From contig LT642697.1 of NCBI GenBank assembly GCA_900128585.1, positions 1-12,255 of the forward strand: a stretch of DNA of 12,255 nt. The letters run 5' to 3'. This stretch comes from Stramenopiles sp. TOSAG23-3. Lineage: Eukaryota; Sar. Made by a program: the position numbers and the translations under genes. This document shows, one piece after another, positions 1 through 7,723 of the stretch. The notes below the pieces were generated by a model. The model did no database searches, was not told the DNA's origin, and saw only the letters and a program-made list of their open reading frames with translations. Position 1 is the stretch's first letter. Every line of letters begins with the position of its first letter.

Positions 1-34
1 GTTTCTGTGTTTCTGTGTTTCTGTCTGTCTGTTG
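1..34. repeat. GTTTCTGT short tandem repeat at the left edge
   Basis: Three head-to-tail copies of the 8-mer GTTTCTGT are followed by two CTGT units. The array touches the window edge, so its full length is unknown. It lies about 200 bases beyond the stop codon of the ankyrin gene, in an AT-rich flank, and looks like a simple minisatellite. It is not a canonical telomere repeat. Confidence 0.75.
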
Positions 35-235
35 TAATTAAAAGTCAAGGAATTATAATATTTTTACATAGGACATAATAATAAAAGTATACTTTAATTC
101 CTATAATATCTACAGTGTATAGAAGAAATGTGAAGGAGTTTATTCGTCCTCTTCTGGTTTTATATCACTACGGTACTTCGTATTCTTCTCTCCTATTAAA
201 ATATTTTACTACCATTGCTATATATATAATTATTA
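35..235. other. AT-rich 3' flank of the ankyrin gene
   Basis: This AT-rich stretch has no credible coding region. On the minus strand it is the 3' flank of the ankyrin gene. An AATAAA hexamer (TTTATT at 139-144 on the plus strand) lies 91 bases past the stop codon and could be a polyadenylation signal, but in such AT-rich DNA the hexamer is expected by chance. A short frame at 115-342 on the plus strand has no recognisable content. Confidence 0.4.
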
Positions 236-3128
236 TTATGGCTTCCAATTGTCAAGGACTTCTTTTTCCTTGTCCTCCAATTTCTTTCGCTCTATGGCGG
301 CGTTTCGAACTTTCCGGTTGTTTTGAAGCTTGCGAGATATAGTAGCCGCCAAGTTCGATTTGATGCCAATCGAAAGTAGCTGAGCTTTGGTCACGGAGAG
401 CAAATCGGCAATGCCGACGGGCTTGCAGGTCTCCATGAAGGCTTCGCCGAACCCCTTCTTCGGCAGCCCCACGCTGTACATCACCTTGAGTATGGACGCT
501 ACGCGTGCAGCTTCGACCTCTGCCAAACGCTTTCTCTCTTCTTCTTTGGCAATTCGAAGGGCCACCTCCCTTTCCTTCGAGTATATCATCCATTCTGCAA
601 AGTCAATGAGTTCCCTGGACATGACCAGGTTCAACCCCGCACACATGACTCCATCGCCCCCCATTTCCGCGACTTTGGCAGCGTTGGACAGCACGAACTT
701 TCCCGTTCGCATGACTTGTCTGGACGGGTCCCACCCTGCACTAATGAGAGCGCCCACGATGTTCCGCCTCTTCCGAAACGCTGCAGTGTGCAGCGCCGAA
801 AACCCGTTCTCTTCCGTGAATGAGGGGTCGTAATCAATGATGGGCCGGACCGGGCGGCACTTCATGATTCCCTTGTCGTAGTGCAGTTGGTACCCGTGGA
901 GCACCGCCGCCAACAGGCAATTCCCAAGCCACTGCCGTCTGCGCTGCCGTTTGGCGCACTGGTCTTCGTACGCGTGCGGCCCCTCGTGGGCTGGGAGCAC
1001 GAACGGGTTGTCCTCCAGCATTTTTTCCCATGCCTCCTTTTCCGCTATTAACCGGTTCTCCTCTTCTTCTTTTGCCGCAAGGTTAGAGAACGCCACGGGC
1101 GCCTCCTCTGTCTCGGGCGGCACGTACTTGTCAAAGCAGCGGTCATCGTCCTCTTCGCCGCCGGTCCAACCACGAGCACACCAGCACAGAAACAAATTCT
1201 CCTCCGCCGTTGCAGCCCTAGAGCTGGTTACGAAGTCTCGCAGCTGCCCCTGCTTCGATTTCCACACCACCGATTTGTGCCCGTGCGGCATGAGGGTATG
1301 AAGGATCACCGCGACCTTTCCCGATTTGTTCCTTTCCGCCAAATCGACGGGGCTAAACCCGTCCCCGCTGTTGCTAAATTTGCAGGGGTCCCACCCCCCG
1401 TTCACCAGGGTTCGGCAGACGTTCATTGCCGTGTTGTTGGTCGTTTCGTCGAATGGGCCTTTTCGCGTGCACATCCCATGCAAGGCAGTCCACCCACGAC
1501 CGTTGCACCACTTTCTGTCGTAATGAATGGGATTTAATCGTTTCCTTTTCTGCCAGTGCCCCCACGCCGAGTTCAAGTAAAAAAGTTCCACGCCATCTTC
1601 CACGGCAGCGGAAACCAGATCTTCCCGCAGGCCGTACGCTACCCAGTACAATGCCAAGTTCTGGTCCTCGGTTGCGGGGACACTGTCCTCCAGCTTATAA
1701 TTTATCGTGGGCCCTTTCTTCTTCTTCTTCTTTTTTTCCTTGGCTTTTCTCCCCTTCTTTTTCTTGGAAGGGGTTTCGTTGGGACGTTCGCTGCCATCTT
1801 CCCCGTCTGCCTTTCCCTCGGTGGCAGCACCGGGGGGGGGGGTCATCACCCCTATCGTCGACAACCAACAAACTCTTTCTCGCCTGTTCTGCTGCCCCGG
1901 GTTCCTCGGGGGGCTTATCTATTGCTGGCGGGGCACCCATCGCTGCGCCGGCGAGGGTTAAATCCGTTGTCGGCGGCGGTGCTTCGAGCCCAGCGGCCTC
2001 CGCCGTAGTATTGATTGCGGGAGGTGGTGCCTCGACCCCTGGGTCGAGCGTATTTACAAGCCCGTCACTCTCTGCGACCGTGGCACCGTCTACGGTTCCT
2101 CCTTCCTCTTCCACCGCCACTTCTTCCGTTTCTCCAGCACTGCCCTCAACCTGCTCTTCTTCGCTTTCAGGGTCGCTGAGTATGTCGTTGCCCCCCCCGA
2201 TTCTCTCCAGGAGCAACTGCCAGGCAGACGCGGAGTACCGCACCGGGCGATGGCGCGGCCTCTGGTCTTTTCCACAGCATATTTCTATTGATGGGACTTC
2301 GTCGCTGGACCGCGCGGCCCACAGCATTTCGGCAATTCTTGGGTTCCCCCCCTCCTTGCTGGCCACGTCCACGGGGGTCTGGCCGCTGCTGTCCATCGAC
2401 GACGGATCCCAGCCGCACCGTATGAGGTGTTTGCACACGTGGAAGTGGGCCACCTGCCCGCACTTTGCGGCAACGTGTAGGGCCGTGCGCCCCGATCCTG
2501 TCTCTCTCCATTCTACGTCGTAAAGGCTCACTTTCTTTCTCTCTACTTTTTGCAAAAGCCGAAACGGCGACGACGACGACAACGCCGACTTGTCCGAGGG
2601 CTCTTCGCTACCGTCCACTACGTCGTAGTCTTGGTTCTGTATGGACATGCTGTGCAGCCTCCGCACCACGGACCCGTCCCTCTCGTACGACGCGGTCGTT
2701 TTGTACAACCCCGTCTTTTTTTCCAGCTCGGCGATACGAGGGCGGCCGTACGCATCTACCACAATTTCGCGGCCCTCGTAAATTGCCTCTCGAACTACCC
2801 AAACGATGCCCTGCTCACAGGCTAAATACAGCGACACGTTCGGCGCTCCATACAACCTGTATAGCCTGGTGATTCCTTCGAGTGCCTGCTCTTTGAAATT
2901 GTCTTGCAGCGTCGTCTTCACTTTTATCGCGTGCTCGAACCCTTTAATTACCTCCCGTTTCGCTTTTGCGTCAACGTTGGACGCCAACATATGTATGGTG
3001 TGCTTCGCCCATAGCCGATACTCATACTCTTGGCGCTTGAACTCTGACGTAAACGCGTACACGTCCTCCCCCCGTGCGCCGGAGAATAATGGCAATGGAG
3101 GCCGATCCAAGTCCCACGTAAACGCCAT
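236..3128 (-). CDS. Ankyrin-repeat protein with C-terminal SAM-like domain, interrupted by a one-base homopolymer frameshift
   Basis: Two overlapping minus-strand frames (3128 to 1695 and 1864 to 236) read best as one gene. The second has no ATG before 1846, just upstream of the G11 run at 1832-1842, and the first turns into basic low-complexity sequence after it. The span is 2893 bases, one more than a multiple of three; with one base fewer in the run it is 963 codons plus a stop. In joined numbering, ankyrin segments lie near 213-271, 544-611 and 774-836, each with an ALH motif and then GWDP. An acidic/Pro-Ala linker covers about 318-432, a Lys-rich tract 455-471 (possible nuclear signal), a charged helix about 850-878 and a SAM-like domain 879-936. 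Ankyrin and SAM domains usually mediate protein-protein contacts, so this is probably an intracellular scaffold. No catalytic motif, signal peptide or membrane segment is visible, and partners are unknown. Confidence 0.85.
1832..1842. other. G11 homopolymer at the frameshift of the ankyrin gene
   Basis: Eleven consecutive G on the plus strand (C on the coding strand) fall exactly where the two frames of the ankyrin gene must be joined. The upstream frame enters as Asp-Pro-Pro-Pro. The downstream frame leaves as Pro-Pro-Pro-Gly-Ala-Ala. A run of 10 would keep a single frame. A sequencing or assembly error is the simplest cause. A real allele, slippage during transcription, or ribosomal frameshifting are alternatives. 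Confidence 0.85.
2007..2180 (-). repeat. Acidic and EAPPP-type low-complexity linker inside the ankyrin gene
   Basis: The linker of the ankyrin protein (about residues 318-375 in this span, continuing to about 405) is dominated by Glu, Gly and Val. It is followed by imperfect copies of an EAPPP-containing unit (GVEAPPP, GLEAPPP, MGAPP). It is probably disordered. It separates the first ankyrin module from the other two and ends just before the homopolymer. Confidence 0.6.
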
Positions 3129-3394
3129 GAGATCCCTTTACGGTTTGTTTTGTTTCCTCGGGTTTCCAAACGCACCCGATTCCTTCTCCCATGTTCTCTT
3201 TCCCCCATCCATTCAAACTACCAATCCTTTCCGTGAACGAATAGCAATCGCTACCGTTACAATCAATCAAATTAAAATTTTCAAATCATAATATAAATTA
3301 AAATAATAATTCTTCTTCTTTGTTGTTGGTGCTATAGCTATATAATAATAATAAGAACAACAAAAGTTGGTGTCTAAAATAATAAACATGGTGG

Positions 3395-3455
3395 TTTCTT
3401 TCTTCTTTCTTTCTTTCTTTTTTTATTTATTTTTATTCATTTATTCAAATTATTT
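3395..3455. repeat. TTTC then TTTA microsatellite
   Basis: Repeated TTTC units run into TTTA/TTTATT units. This is a pyrimidine-rich simple repeat in the middle of the divergent promoter region, of the same style as the other spacers in the window. Confidence 0.7.
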
Positions 3456-3807
3456 ATTATTGTACCCTAATATTAAAATGTAACTTATGCTATTTCTATA
3501 TTGTACCGATCAATTTACATTGCATACCATCATTAACTAGAAAACGAAAGAAGAAGGAAGAAAGAGAAAAAGGATGAAGAAAGCAAAACATGAAAAAAGG
3601 GGGGCTTCGGTTTAGTTCATATTATGTATGATACATTTATAATCAAACACATTTAATATATGAATAGTATATATTTATTATTTAGATTATATATGTATAT
3701 GACAACATAATAAAACTTTGGATCAATACCAATTCTGCATGAACCGACCAATACATAAGCACACCATCAAGGAAAGAAGTGTTCAGAGAGAAAGAGAAAC
3801 AGTTAAA

Positions 3808-3828
3808 CATTTTAGCATTTTAGCATTT
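3808..3828. repeat. Short tandem repeat of CATTTTAG
   Basis: Two perfect copies of the 8-mer CATTTTAG are followed by a partial third (CATTT). They lie about 150 bases upstream of the small secreted-protein gene. They may be slippage products or paired factor sites; nothing distinguishes the two. Confidence 0.6.
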
Positions 3829-3915
3829 GATTCCCGAGTATGAAATGGTAGAGGGGAAAAACTGGGAAAGATTAGGATGTGGGGGGAAGGAAACAGGCGA
3901 AACGGTAAGGAAGAA

Positions 3916-3940
3916 TTTATATATATATTTATATTATATT
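3916..3940 (+). promoter_or_regulatory. Possible TATA region of the small secreted-protein gene
   Basis: An uninterrupted A/T stretch with several overlapping TATATA/TTATAT words ends 39 bases before the ATG at 3980. After it the sequence abruptly becomes mixed (GCGTGCC). The position suits a core promoter with a short leader, but the motif is low in information. Confidence 0.25.
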
Positions 3941-3979
3941 GCGTGCCTTCTTTTGCGACTATAATTTAAAGAAACGACC

Positions 3980-4534
3980 ATGCTGAGATCCTATTCAGTA
4001 GCACTGTTAGTAGTATTATGCGCTTTCCTTGCGACGACCAACTCGTCGAGGTTGGGACGTTCGAACACTGCTGCAGAAAACTTGTTAGAGACGATGGAAC
4101 GAGAGGCCGAGGCTCCCCTTCCGGCAGTTCCTGCGGGAAATGCGCTTCAGCGTTGCCGCTTTAAGTGTGACAACCATGCCTTTTTGCCAAAAGATATGGC
4201 GGCGAACATCTCGTCGGAGCACTGCTACCTAGGATGTATGTGGTTCCAGGAGTTAGGCTGTGACCCCGCCCCCCCGCAGGTGCCACACATTAACCAACCT
4301 AAGTTGGACATGATCCCACCAAAACCAGTGGTATCGGCGACCACCGGCTCCACGGGAAGCACGGGCGCAACGGGCGCCGCAGCAACCGGCCCCGTGGCCG
4401 ACGCAAACGCAATTTTGAAGAAAGCCACCGCCAGTGCCACCGGGGCAACCAACCGGGCGCAGAAGGCAATAGGGAAGAAGCCCAAGCTAGATGGCAAGGG
4501 GTCTTCAAGAGGGCAGCAATTAAAAAAAAACTAA
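3980..4534 (+). CDS. Small secreted protein with twin CX3C motifs, Thr/Ser/Gly/Ala tract and Lys-rich tail
   Basis: I do not recognise a family. The 184-residue product begins with a classic signal peptide (hydrophobic core about residues 7-18, likely cleavage near 20-24). A compact Cys region follows: CRFKC at 59-63 and CYLGC at 82-86, separated by 18 residues, with a fifth Cys at 94 and a possible N-glycosylation site (NIS, 76-78). The paired CX3C layout recalls disulfide-linked helical hairpins, though the spacing is longer than in plant alpha-hairpinins. Residues about 120-137 are almost only Thr, Ser, Gly, Ala and Pro, a plausible O-glycosylation zone. The C-terminal 40 residues are rich in Lys, with KK pairs and no retention signal. 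The start has A at -3. The gene ends 59 bases from the convergent GT41 gene. A wall or matrix protein is possible but unproven. Confidence 0.8.
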   Translation: MLRSYSVALLVVLCAFLATTNSSRLGRSNTAAENLLETMEREAEAPLPAVPAGNALQRCRFKCDNHAFLPKDMAANISSEHCYLGCMWFQELGCDPAPPQVPHINQPKLDMIPPKPVVSATTGSTGSTGATGAAATGPVADANAILKKATASATGATNRAQKAIGKKPKLDGKGSSRGQQLKKN

Positions 4535-4593
4535 ATATACGAAATAACCTTGTTTATAAAATAAGTGCATCGTAAAGGAACCCCGAGCGTGGC
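4535..4593. other. Convergent 59-bp spacer
   Basis: The stop codons of the small secreted-protein gene and the GT41 gene face each other across 59 bases. The left half is AT-rich with TATAAA and AATAAG words that could serve the plus-strand transcript. Nothing similar is clear for the minus strand. The 3' ends of the two transcripts very likely overlap. Confidence 0.5.
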
Positions 4594-7170
4594 TTAAGGT
4601 GTTGCTGGCTCGTCTCCACGGCGCCAGGTGTCCCCAAGGACGGCGGGCGTCGTCACCAGCCGGTGATTCTCTGGCTTCTTGTTCCTTGCTGTATAGTACA
4701 AAAACTCCACCCAGTCGTTTACGACATTCTCGTTCTCAAACATCCTCCCAGGGACCCGCCGCACCAGCTCGTCGCTGATTTGTTGCCGGTAAGCCGGGTC
4801 CACCCCGAACCGCACGACCTTGTCGACGTACCCGTCGAGGGTGTGGGCGACGCAGCACGATTCGTTGATCCCCAATTCACGCACGTAACCCTTTTCGATG
4901 CGCATGGTCATTCCGAGCGATAGACCCTCGTACACTACAAACGGGGTGCCGACGGACAGCGCTTCCATCACCGTCACGCCGCTGGCCGACGGGAAGGTGA
5001 ACATAATCACCGCACCGAGCTTCAAAAATGCTAAATAACGATCCAGGTGCATTTGGTTCACCCAAACAATTCTATCCACCACGCTGTCGGGCATCGATCG
5101 CCGGAACCGTTCCGTCAAAAAAACTCTTGAGGAGTCTAGCTTCCCCTTCACCAGGATCAGCAAACCGTGCGGGTCCTTCGTGAGAACCTTTCGTATTGCT
5201 TCGTCCATGAACGGATTCAGCTTGTACAAGGACGTTGGAATCATGTAAAGGTGCGGCTTCACGCCGTCGCCAAAGTACCCCATCGGTATTCCAAAATCGT
5301 GCCCCTCCAAGTTCGGCGCGGGCAAGATGGGGGGCAAAAAATAGGTGCAAATGCTGGGCATCAAGTACAAACGTTCGGTATAGTGCGCCTGCGCCTCCTG
5401 CGTCTCCATCTTCGCCGAGGAGACGAAGTAGTCCATCTCCGGCAATCCAGTCGTGATTCCGTGTCCCCAAAACACCACTTGGCGGTGCGCCAGGCGCGAA
5501 AACCCAGTCAAATACACGCTGCTTGCCATCCCAATCTCCCCAAACACCAATACGTCCAGGTTCAGCTGGCCAATGGTTTCCCGCAACACCGTGTAGCTGT
5601 CGGTGTCGATGCGAACAAAGCGGTCCGCGCTTTCCTCGATTTCGGTAGTAAACGAGTCTTCGTTAATGCTTGGCACGATGGCAACCACCTCAAACACAGG
5701 AAGCTTCGCCAGTTCCCGAATTACCCCTCGCAGAAGTTTCCCCACCGAATGCTCCCGAAAGAACGACGAGAAAAATCCCACTCGCAGCTTGTTGCCTGGC
5801 GACAGGTCTGGCCGGTTCAGGAATCGGTTGAACAGGACGTCTTCCCCCTTCGCCGCGGCAATGTGGGGGGCCGTATACTCCAAGTACGGCGCGGAGAGCC
5901 GCAAGACCTCCGCCATTTGTGCCCGGGACACGTGCTCGTGAAACCCGAGTGACACGAAGTGAAAACCGAGGTCCGTGAACGCTTCCTCTGGTTTCGCGAT
6001 GAACAGCTGGCCCTTCCTAGCCCGCTGGAGCAGGCTTTCCAGCTGCCCAAAAAACCGAAACTTCATTCGCACGATGTCCTCCGCAGATTTGTAGAGCGGC
6101 GGTATGAACGTGCTCCACTTTATCCTCGCAGCATTGGCCCGCGCCTTGTCATTGCTCGCCGCGGCCGCGCGCTCCGCCCGTTTAAGCATGTCCACCGCGC
6201 CTTCCAAGTCGTTCTCGGCGACCAGTTTGTTGCCCAAGGAATCCAGGGCGGGGACCATGTTCGGGTCTATCGCAATTGCTTTCTGCCACATTTCCATCGC
6301 CAGCGATCGGTTCCCATTTTCTACCTTGTCGATCGCCGAGCCCACGTTGTTGTACAACCCAGCCTTCAGCTGCAGCGAATCGGGGTCTGTTTTGGTTTCT
6401 AAGAGGTCCAGTATCTCCATTTGCGCAGTGATGGACCCCTCCCTGTTGCCGAGGTGCCCCAGCAGCAGCGCGTAGTTAACGCTGGCTTTTAGGTTCCCGG
6501 CGCTGATGGCCTGCTTGTAGTGCGCCACGGCTTCGTCCAACCTGCCAATCTCGGCCAGCAGCAGCGCAACGTCGTTCCGGACCCCGTCGTCCTCCGGTCG
6601 CGCGTCCAGGTAGAGCATGTACTGCTCTGCTGCACGGGCGCTGACTTCTGTCAACGCCTCCGGGTAAACCCCTTTGGCCTTTGAATCGGGGTGAACGTAA
6701 TACTGCAAAAGCTTCCCGTACTCCAAGTGAGCGTACGGGTCCGCGGCGACTCCTTCCTTTTTTCCCAGGGAGATGGCGCTTCGCATGTGCTCCTCCGCCA
6801 ACGAAATTTCCCCAAACATCCTCGCAGTTTGTCCGGCAAGAGTGTGGAATACTGGCCGGTTCGGTTCAATCGTTATAGCGTGCGAAACGCTGGCGTAGGC
6901 GTCTTGGAACCGCTCGCTCTCTTTGTAGGTGTGGGCCAGTATATTCCAAGCGTCCGCGCTCTGCGGTTCGCCCTGAATAATTTGTCCAAGAATAGACTCT
7001 GCCGTACCATATTCTTTCTTGTAGAAGGCATCGAGGGCAAGCTTGAGCGCGGCCTCAACCGAAAACTGCCCCCCGCCCGCTCCAACCTCTCCCTCCGATA
7101 GCGTCTGCGGCAGCGCGCAAAGCAGCCCGAGAAGGCAGAAGGCAGAGCACAGAACGCCCTGCCCCCTCAT
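4594..7170 (-). CDS. Signal-peptide-bearing TPR plus GT41-type (OGT/SPINDLY-like) glycosyltransferase
   Basis: This 858-residue protein has a predicted signal peptide (residues 1-25, hydrophobic CLLGLLCAL core), a TPR array (about 36-345) and a C-terminal catalytic region (about 460-830) of the O-GlcNAc transferase/SPINDLY family. Family hallmarks visible are LRVGFFSSFFREH with His474 (like human OGT LRVGYVSSDF...H), WGHGITTGLPEMDYF at 568-582, and SLYKLNP with Lys650 (like QLYKIDP, whose Lys contacts UDP). The segment GVTVMEALSVGTPFV (731-745) matches OGT HTTGMDVLWAGTPMV. The family transfers GlcNAc, fucose or glucose to Ser/Thr or Asn; the donor here cannot be told. Known nuclear/cytosolic OGT lacks a signal peptide, so a luminal location is the odd point. 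There is no KDEL-type end and no second membrane segment. The ATG at 7170 has A at -3 and starts the signal peptide exactly. Confidence 0.9.
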   Translation of the reverse strand: MRGQGVLCSAFCLLGLLCALPQTLSEGEVGAGGGQFSVEAALKLALDAFYKKEYGTAESILGQIIQGEPQSADAWNILAHTYKESERFQDAYASVSHAITIEPNRPVFHTLAGQTARMFGEISLAEEHMRSAISLGKKEGVAADPYAHLEYGKLLQYYVHPDSKAKGVYPEALTEVSARAAEQYMLYLDARPEDDGVRNDVALLLAEIGRLDEAVAHYKQAISAGNLKASVNYALLLGHLGNREGSITAQMEILDLLETKTDPDSLQLKAGLYNNVGSAIDKVENGNRSLAMEMWQKAIAIDPNMVPALDSLGNKLVAENDLEGAVDMLKRAERAAAASNDKARANAARIKWSTFIPPLYKSAEDIVRMKFRFFGQLESLLQRARKGQLFIAKPEEAFTDLGFHFVSLGFHEHVSRAQMAEVLRLSAPYLEYTAPHIAAAKGEDVLFNRFLNRPDLSPGNKLRVGFFSSFFREHSVGKLLRGVIRELAKLPVFEVVAIVPSINEDSFTTEIEESADRFVRIDTDSYTVLRETIGQLNLDVLVFGEIGMASSVYLTGFSRLAHRQVVFWGHGITTGLPEMDYFVSSAKMETQEAQAHYTERLYLMPSICTYFLPPILPAPNLEGHDFGIPMGYFGDGVKPHLYMIPTSLYKLNPFMDEAIRKVLTKDPHGLLILVKGKLDSSRVFLTERFRRSMPDSVVDRIVWVNQMHLDRYLAFLKLGAVIMFTFPSASGVTVMEALSVGTPFVVYEGLSLGMTMRIEKGYVRELGINESCCVAHTLDGYVDKVVRFGVDPAYRQQISDELVRRVPGRMFENENVVNDWVEFLYYTARNKKPENHRLVTTPAVLGDTWRRGDEPATP

Positions 7171-7343
7171 TGTATACCGGAACGGGGAGAACGGCTACTA
7201 CTACGACTACGACACGCCCGTGTGCAACGAAATTGGCAGTTCGATCGTGTTCAAAAATAACATTAACCAAGGCTGCTATAGCGTAATCATAATTTCACAG
7301 CCTACTTATCAATTATATTAGGAAAGTCTATGAATGAAATTTA

Positions 7344-7351
7344 TTTTTATA
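7344..7351 (-). promoter_or_regulatory. Possible TATA box of the GT41 gene
   Basis: TATAAAAA on the minus strand matches the canonical TATA element. Initiation about 30 bases downstream (near 7315) would put the mixed-composition leader and an upstream ATG at 7270 inside the transcript. The surroundings are AT-rich, so chance occurrence is likely enough to keep confidence low. Confidence 0.25.
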
Positions 7352-7599
7352 TCATAACATTTCAATATGTAAACTGTACCATTATCTCAATCCACCAATG
7401 AACAAGAAGAAAGGAATTAAAAAAGTATGAGAAGATTATTATTGATTCGTCGTCCACCAAAACAACAATAGTCTCTCTTAATTTAAATAATAATAAAATA
7501 CCAAAAAAAAAAATATAAATCATTTTTTGATCTGTAAGTATTCTTTATTCCCTATCTAAAATATTTATACTAAAATATACTTCAAACAAAAATCTTCAT

Positions 7600-7629
7600 C
7601 GTCCTCCCGTTCCTCCCGCCGTCCTCCCA
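7600..7629 (-). repeat. GGGAGG-rich patch
   Basis: On the minus strand GGGAGG occurs three times with short spacers, inside otherwise AT-rich DNA. It could support a weak G-quadruplex. It lies 118 bases past the oxygenase stop and about 430 bases upstream of the GT41 start, so it could sit in either a 3' UTR or a promoter. Confidence 0.5.
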
Positions 7630-7662
7630 CCATCCACAACAAGAAGAAGAAAAAAAGGTGGA

Positions 7663-7690
7663 AGGACTACTATATAATAATAGTGGTCTT
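7663..7690. repeat. Imperfect inverted repeat past the oxygenase stop
   Basis: Arms GACTACTAT (7665-7673) and ATAGTGGTC (7680-7688) pair at eight of nine positions on the minus strand, or at all nine with one G-U on the plus strand, around a six-base ATAATA loop. It lies 56-83 bases beyond the stop codon of the oxygenase gene and may form a hairpin in its 3' UTR. Confidence 0.35.
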
Positions 7691-7717
7691 ATATTAATAA
7701 TAATAATAAAAAAAGAT

Positions 7718-7723
7718 TTTATT
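7718..7723 (-). terminator. Possible polyadenylation signal AATAAA of the oxygenase gene
   Basis: AATAAA on the minus strand lies 23 bases after the TGA stop at 7747-7749. The propeller gene has an ATTAAA at the same distance, which modestly supports a real signal. Local A/T richness limits confidence. Confidence 0.3.

Larger units (their letters stand above)
3129..3979. promoter_or_regulatory. Divergent AT-rich intergenic region (851 bp)
   Basis: This spacer separates the divergent starts of the ankyrin gene and the small secreted protein, so it must hold both promoters. The first 130 bases next to the ankyrin start are less AT-rich and include an out-of-frame upstream ATG in the leader. 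The rest is AT-rich, with a TTTC/TTTA microsatellite (about 3395-3455), a purine-rich GAA-type stretch (about 3542-3602) and a tandem CATTTTAG repeat (3808-3828). I see no coding region and no RNA gene. Confidence 0.6.

Noticed and set aside
1-34. GTTTCTGT array read as a telomere
   Set aside because: The unit lacks the G-rich strand pattern of known telomere repeats, is only three copies long in view, and lies next to a normal gene 3' end.
236-1864. Second half of the ankyrin locus as an independent gene
   Set aside because: The frame opens at a TTG with no ATG before 1846, directly at the G11 run, and its content continues the upstream half. A frameshift in one gene is simpler.
1426-2523. 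A 365-codon plus-strand frame opposite the ankyrin gene
   Set aside because: It is rich in Ser/Pro and Ser/Thr runs that mirror the acidic and Lys-rich codons of the opposite strand. It has no domain, and the minus-strand reading has clear ankyrin motifs.
5167-5952. A 261-codon plus-strand frame opposite the GT41 catalytic region
   Set aside because: It lies wholly inside a gene with strong family motifs on the other strand and shows no motif of its own.
7043-7321. Plus-strand frame overlapping the GT41 start
   Set aside because: Its first third is the antisense of the signal peptide region, and the remainder lies in leader and AT-rich spacer with no recognisable motif.
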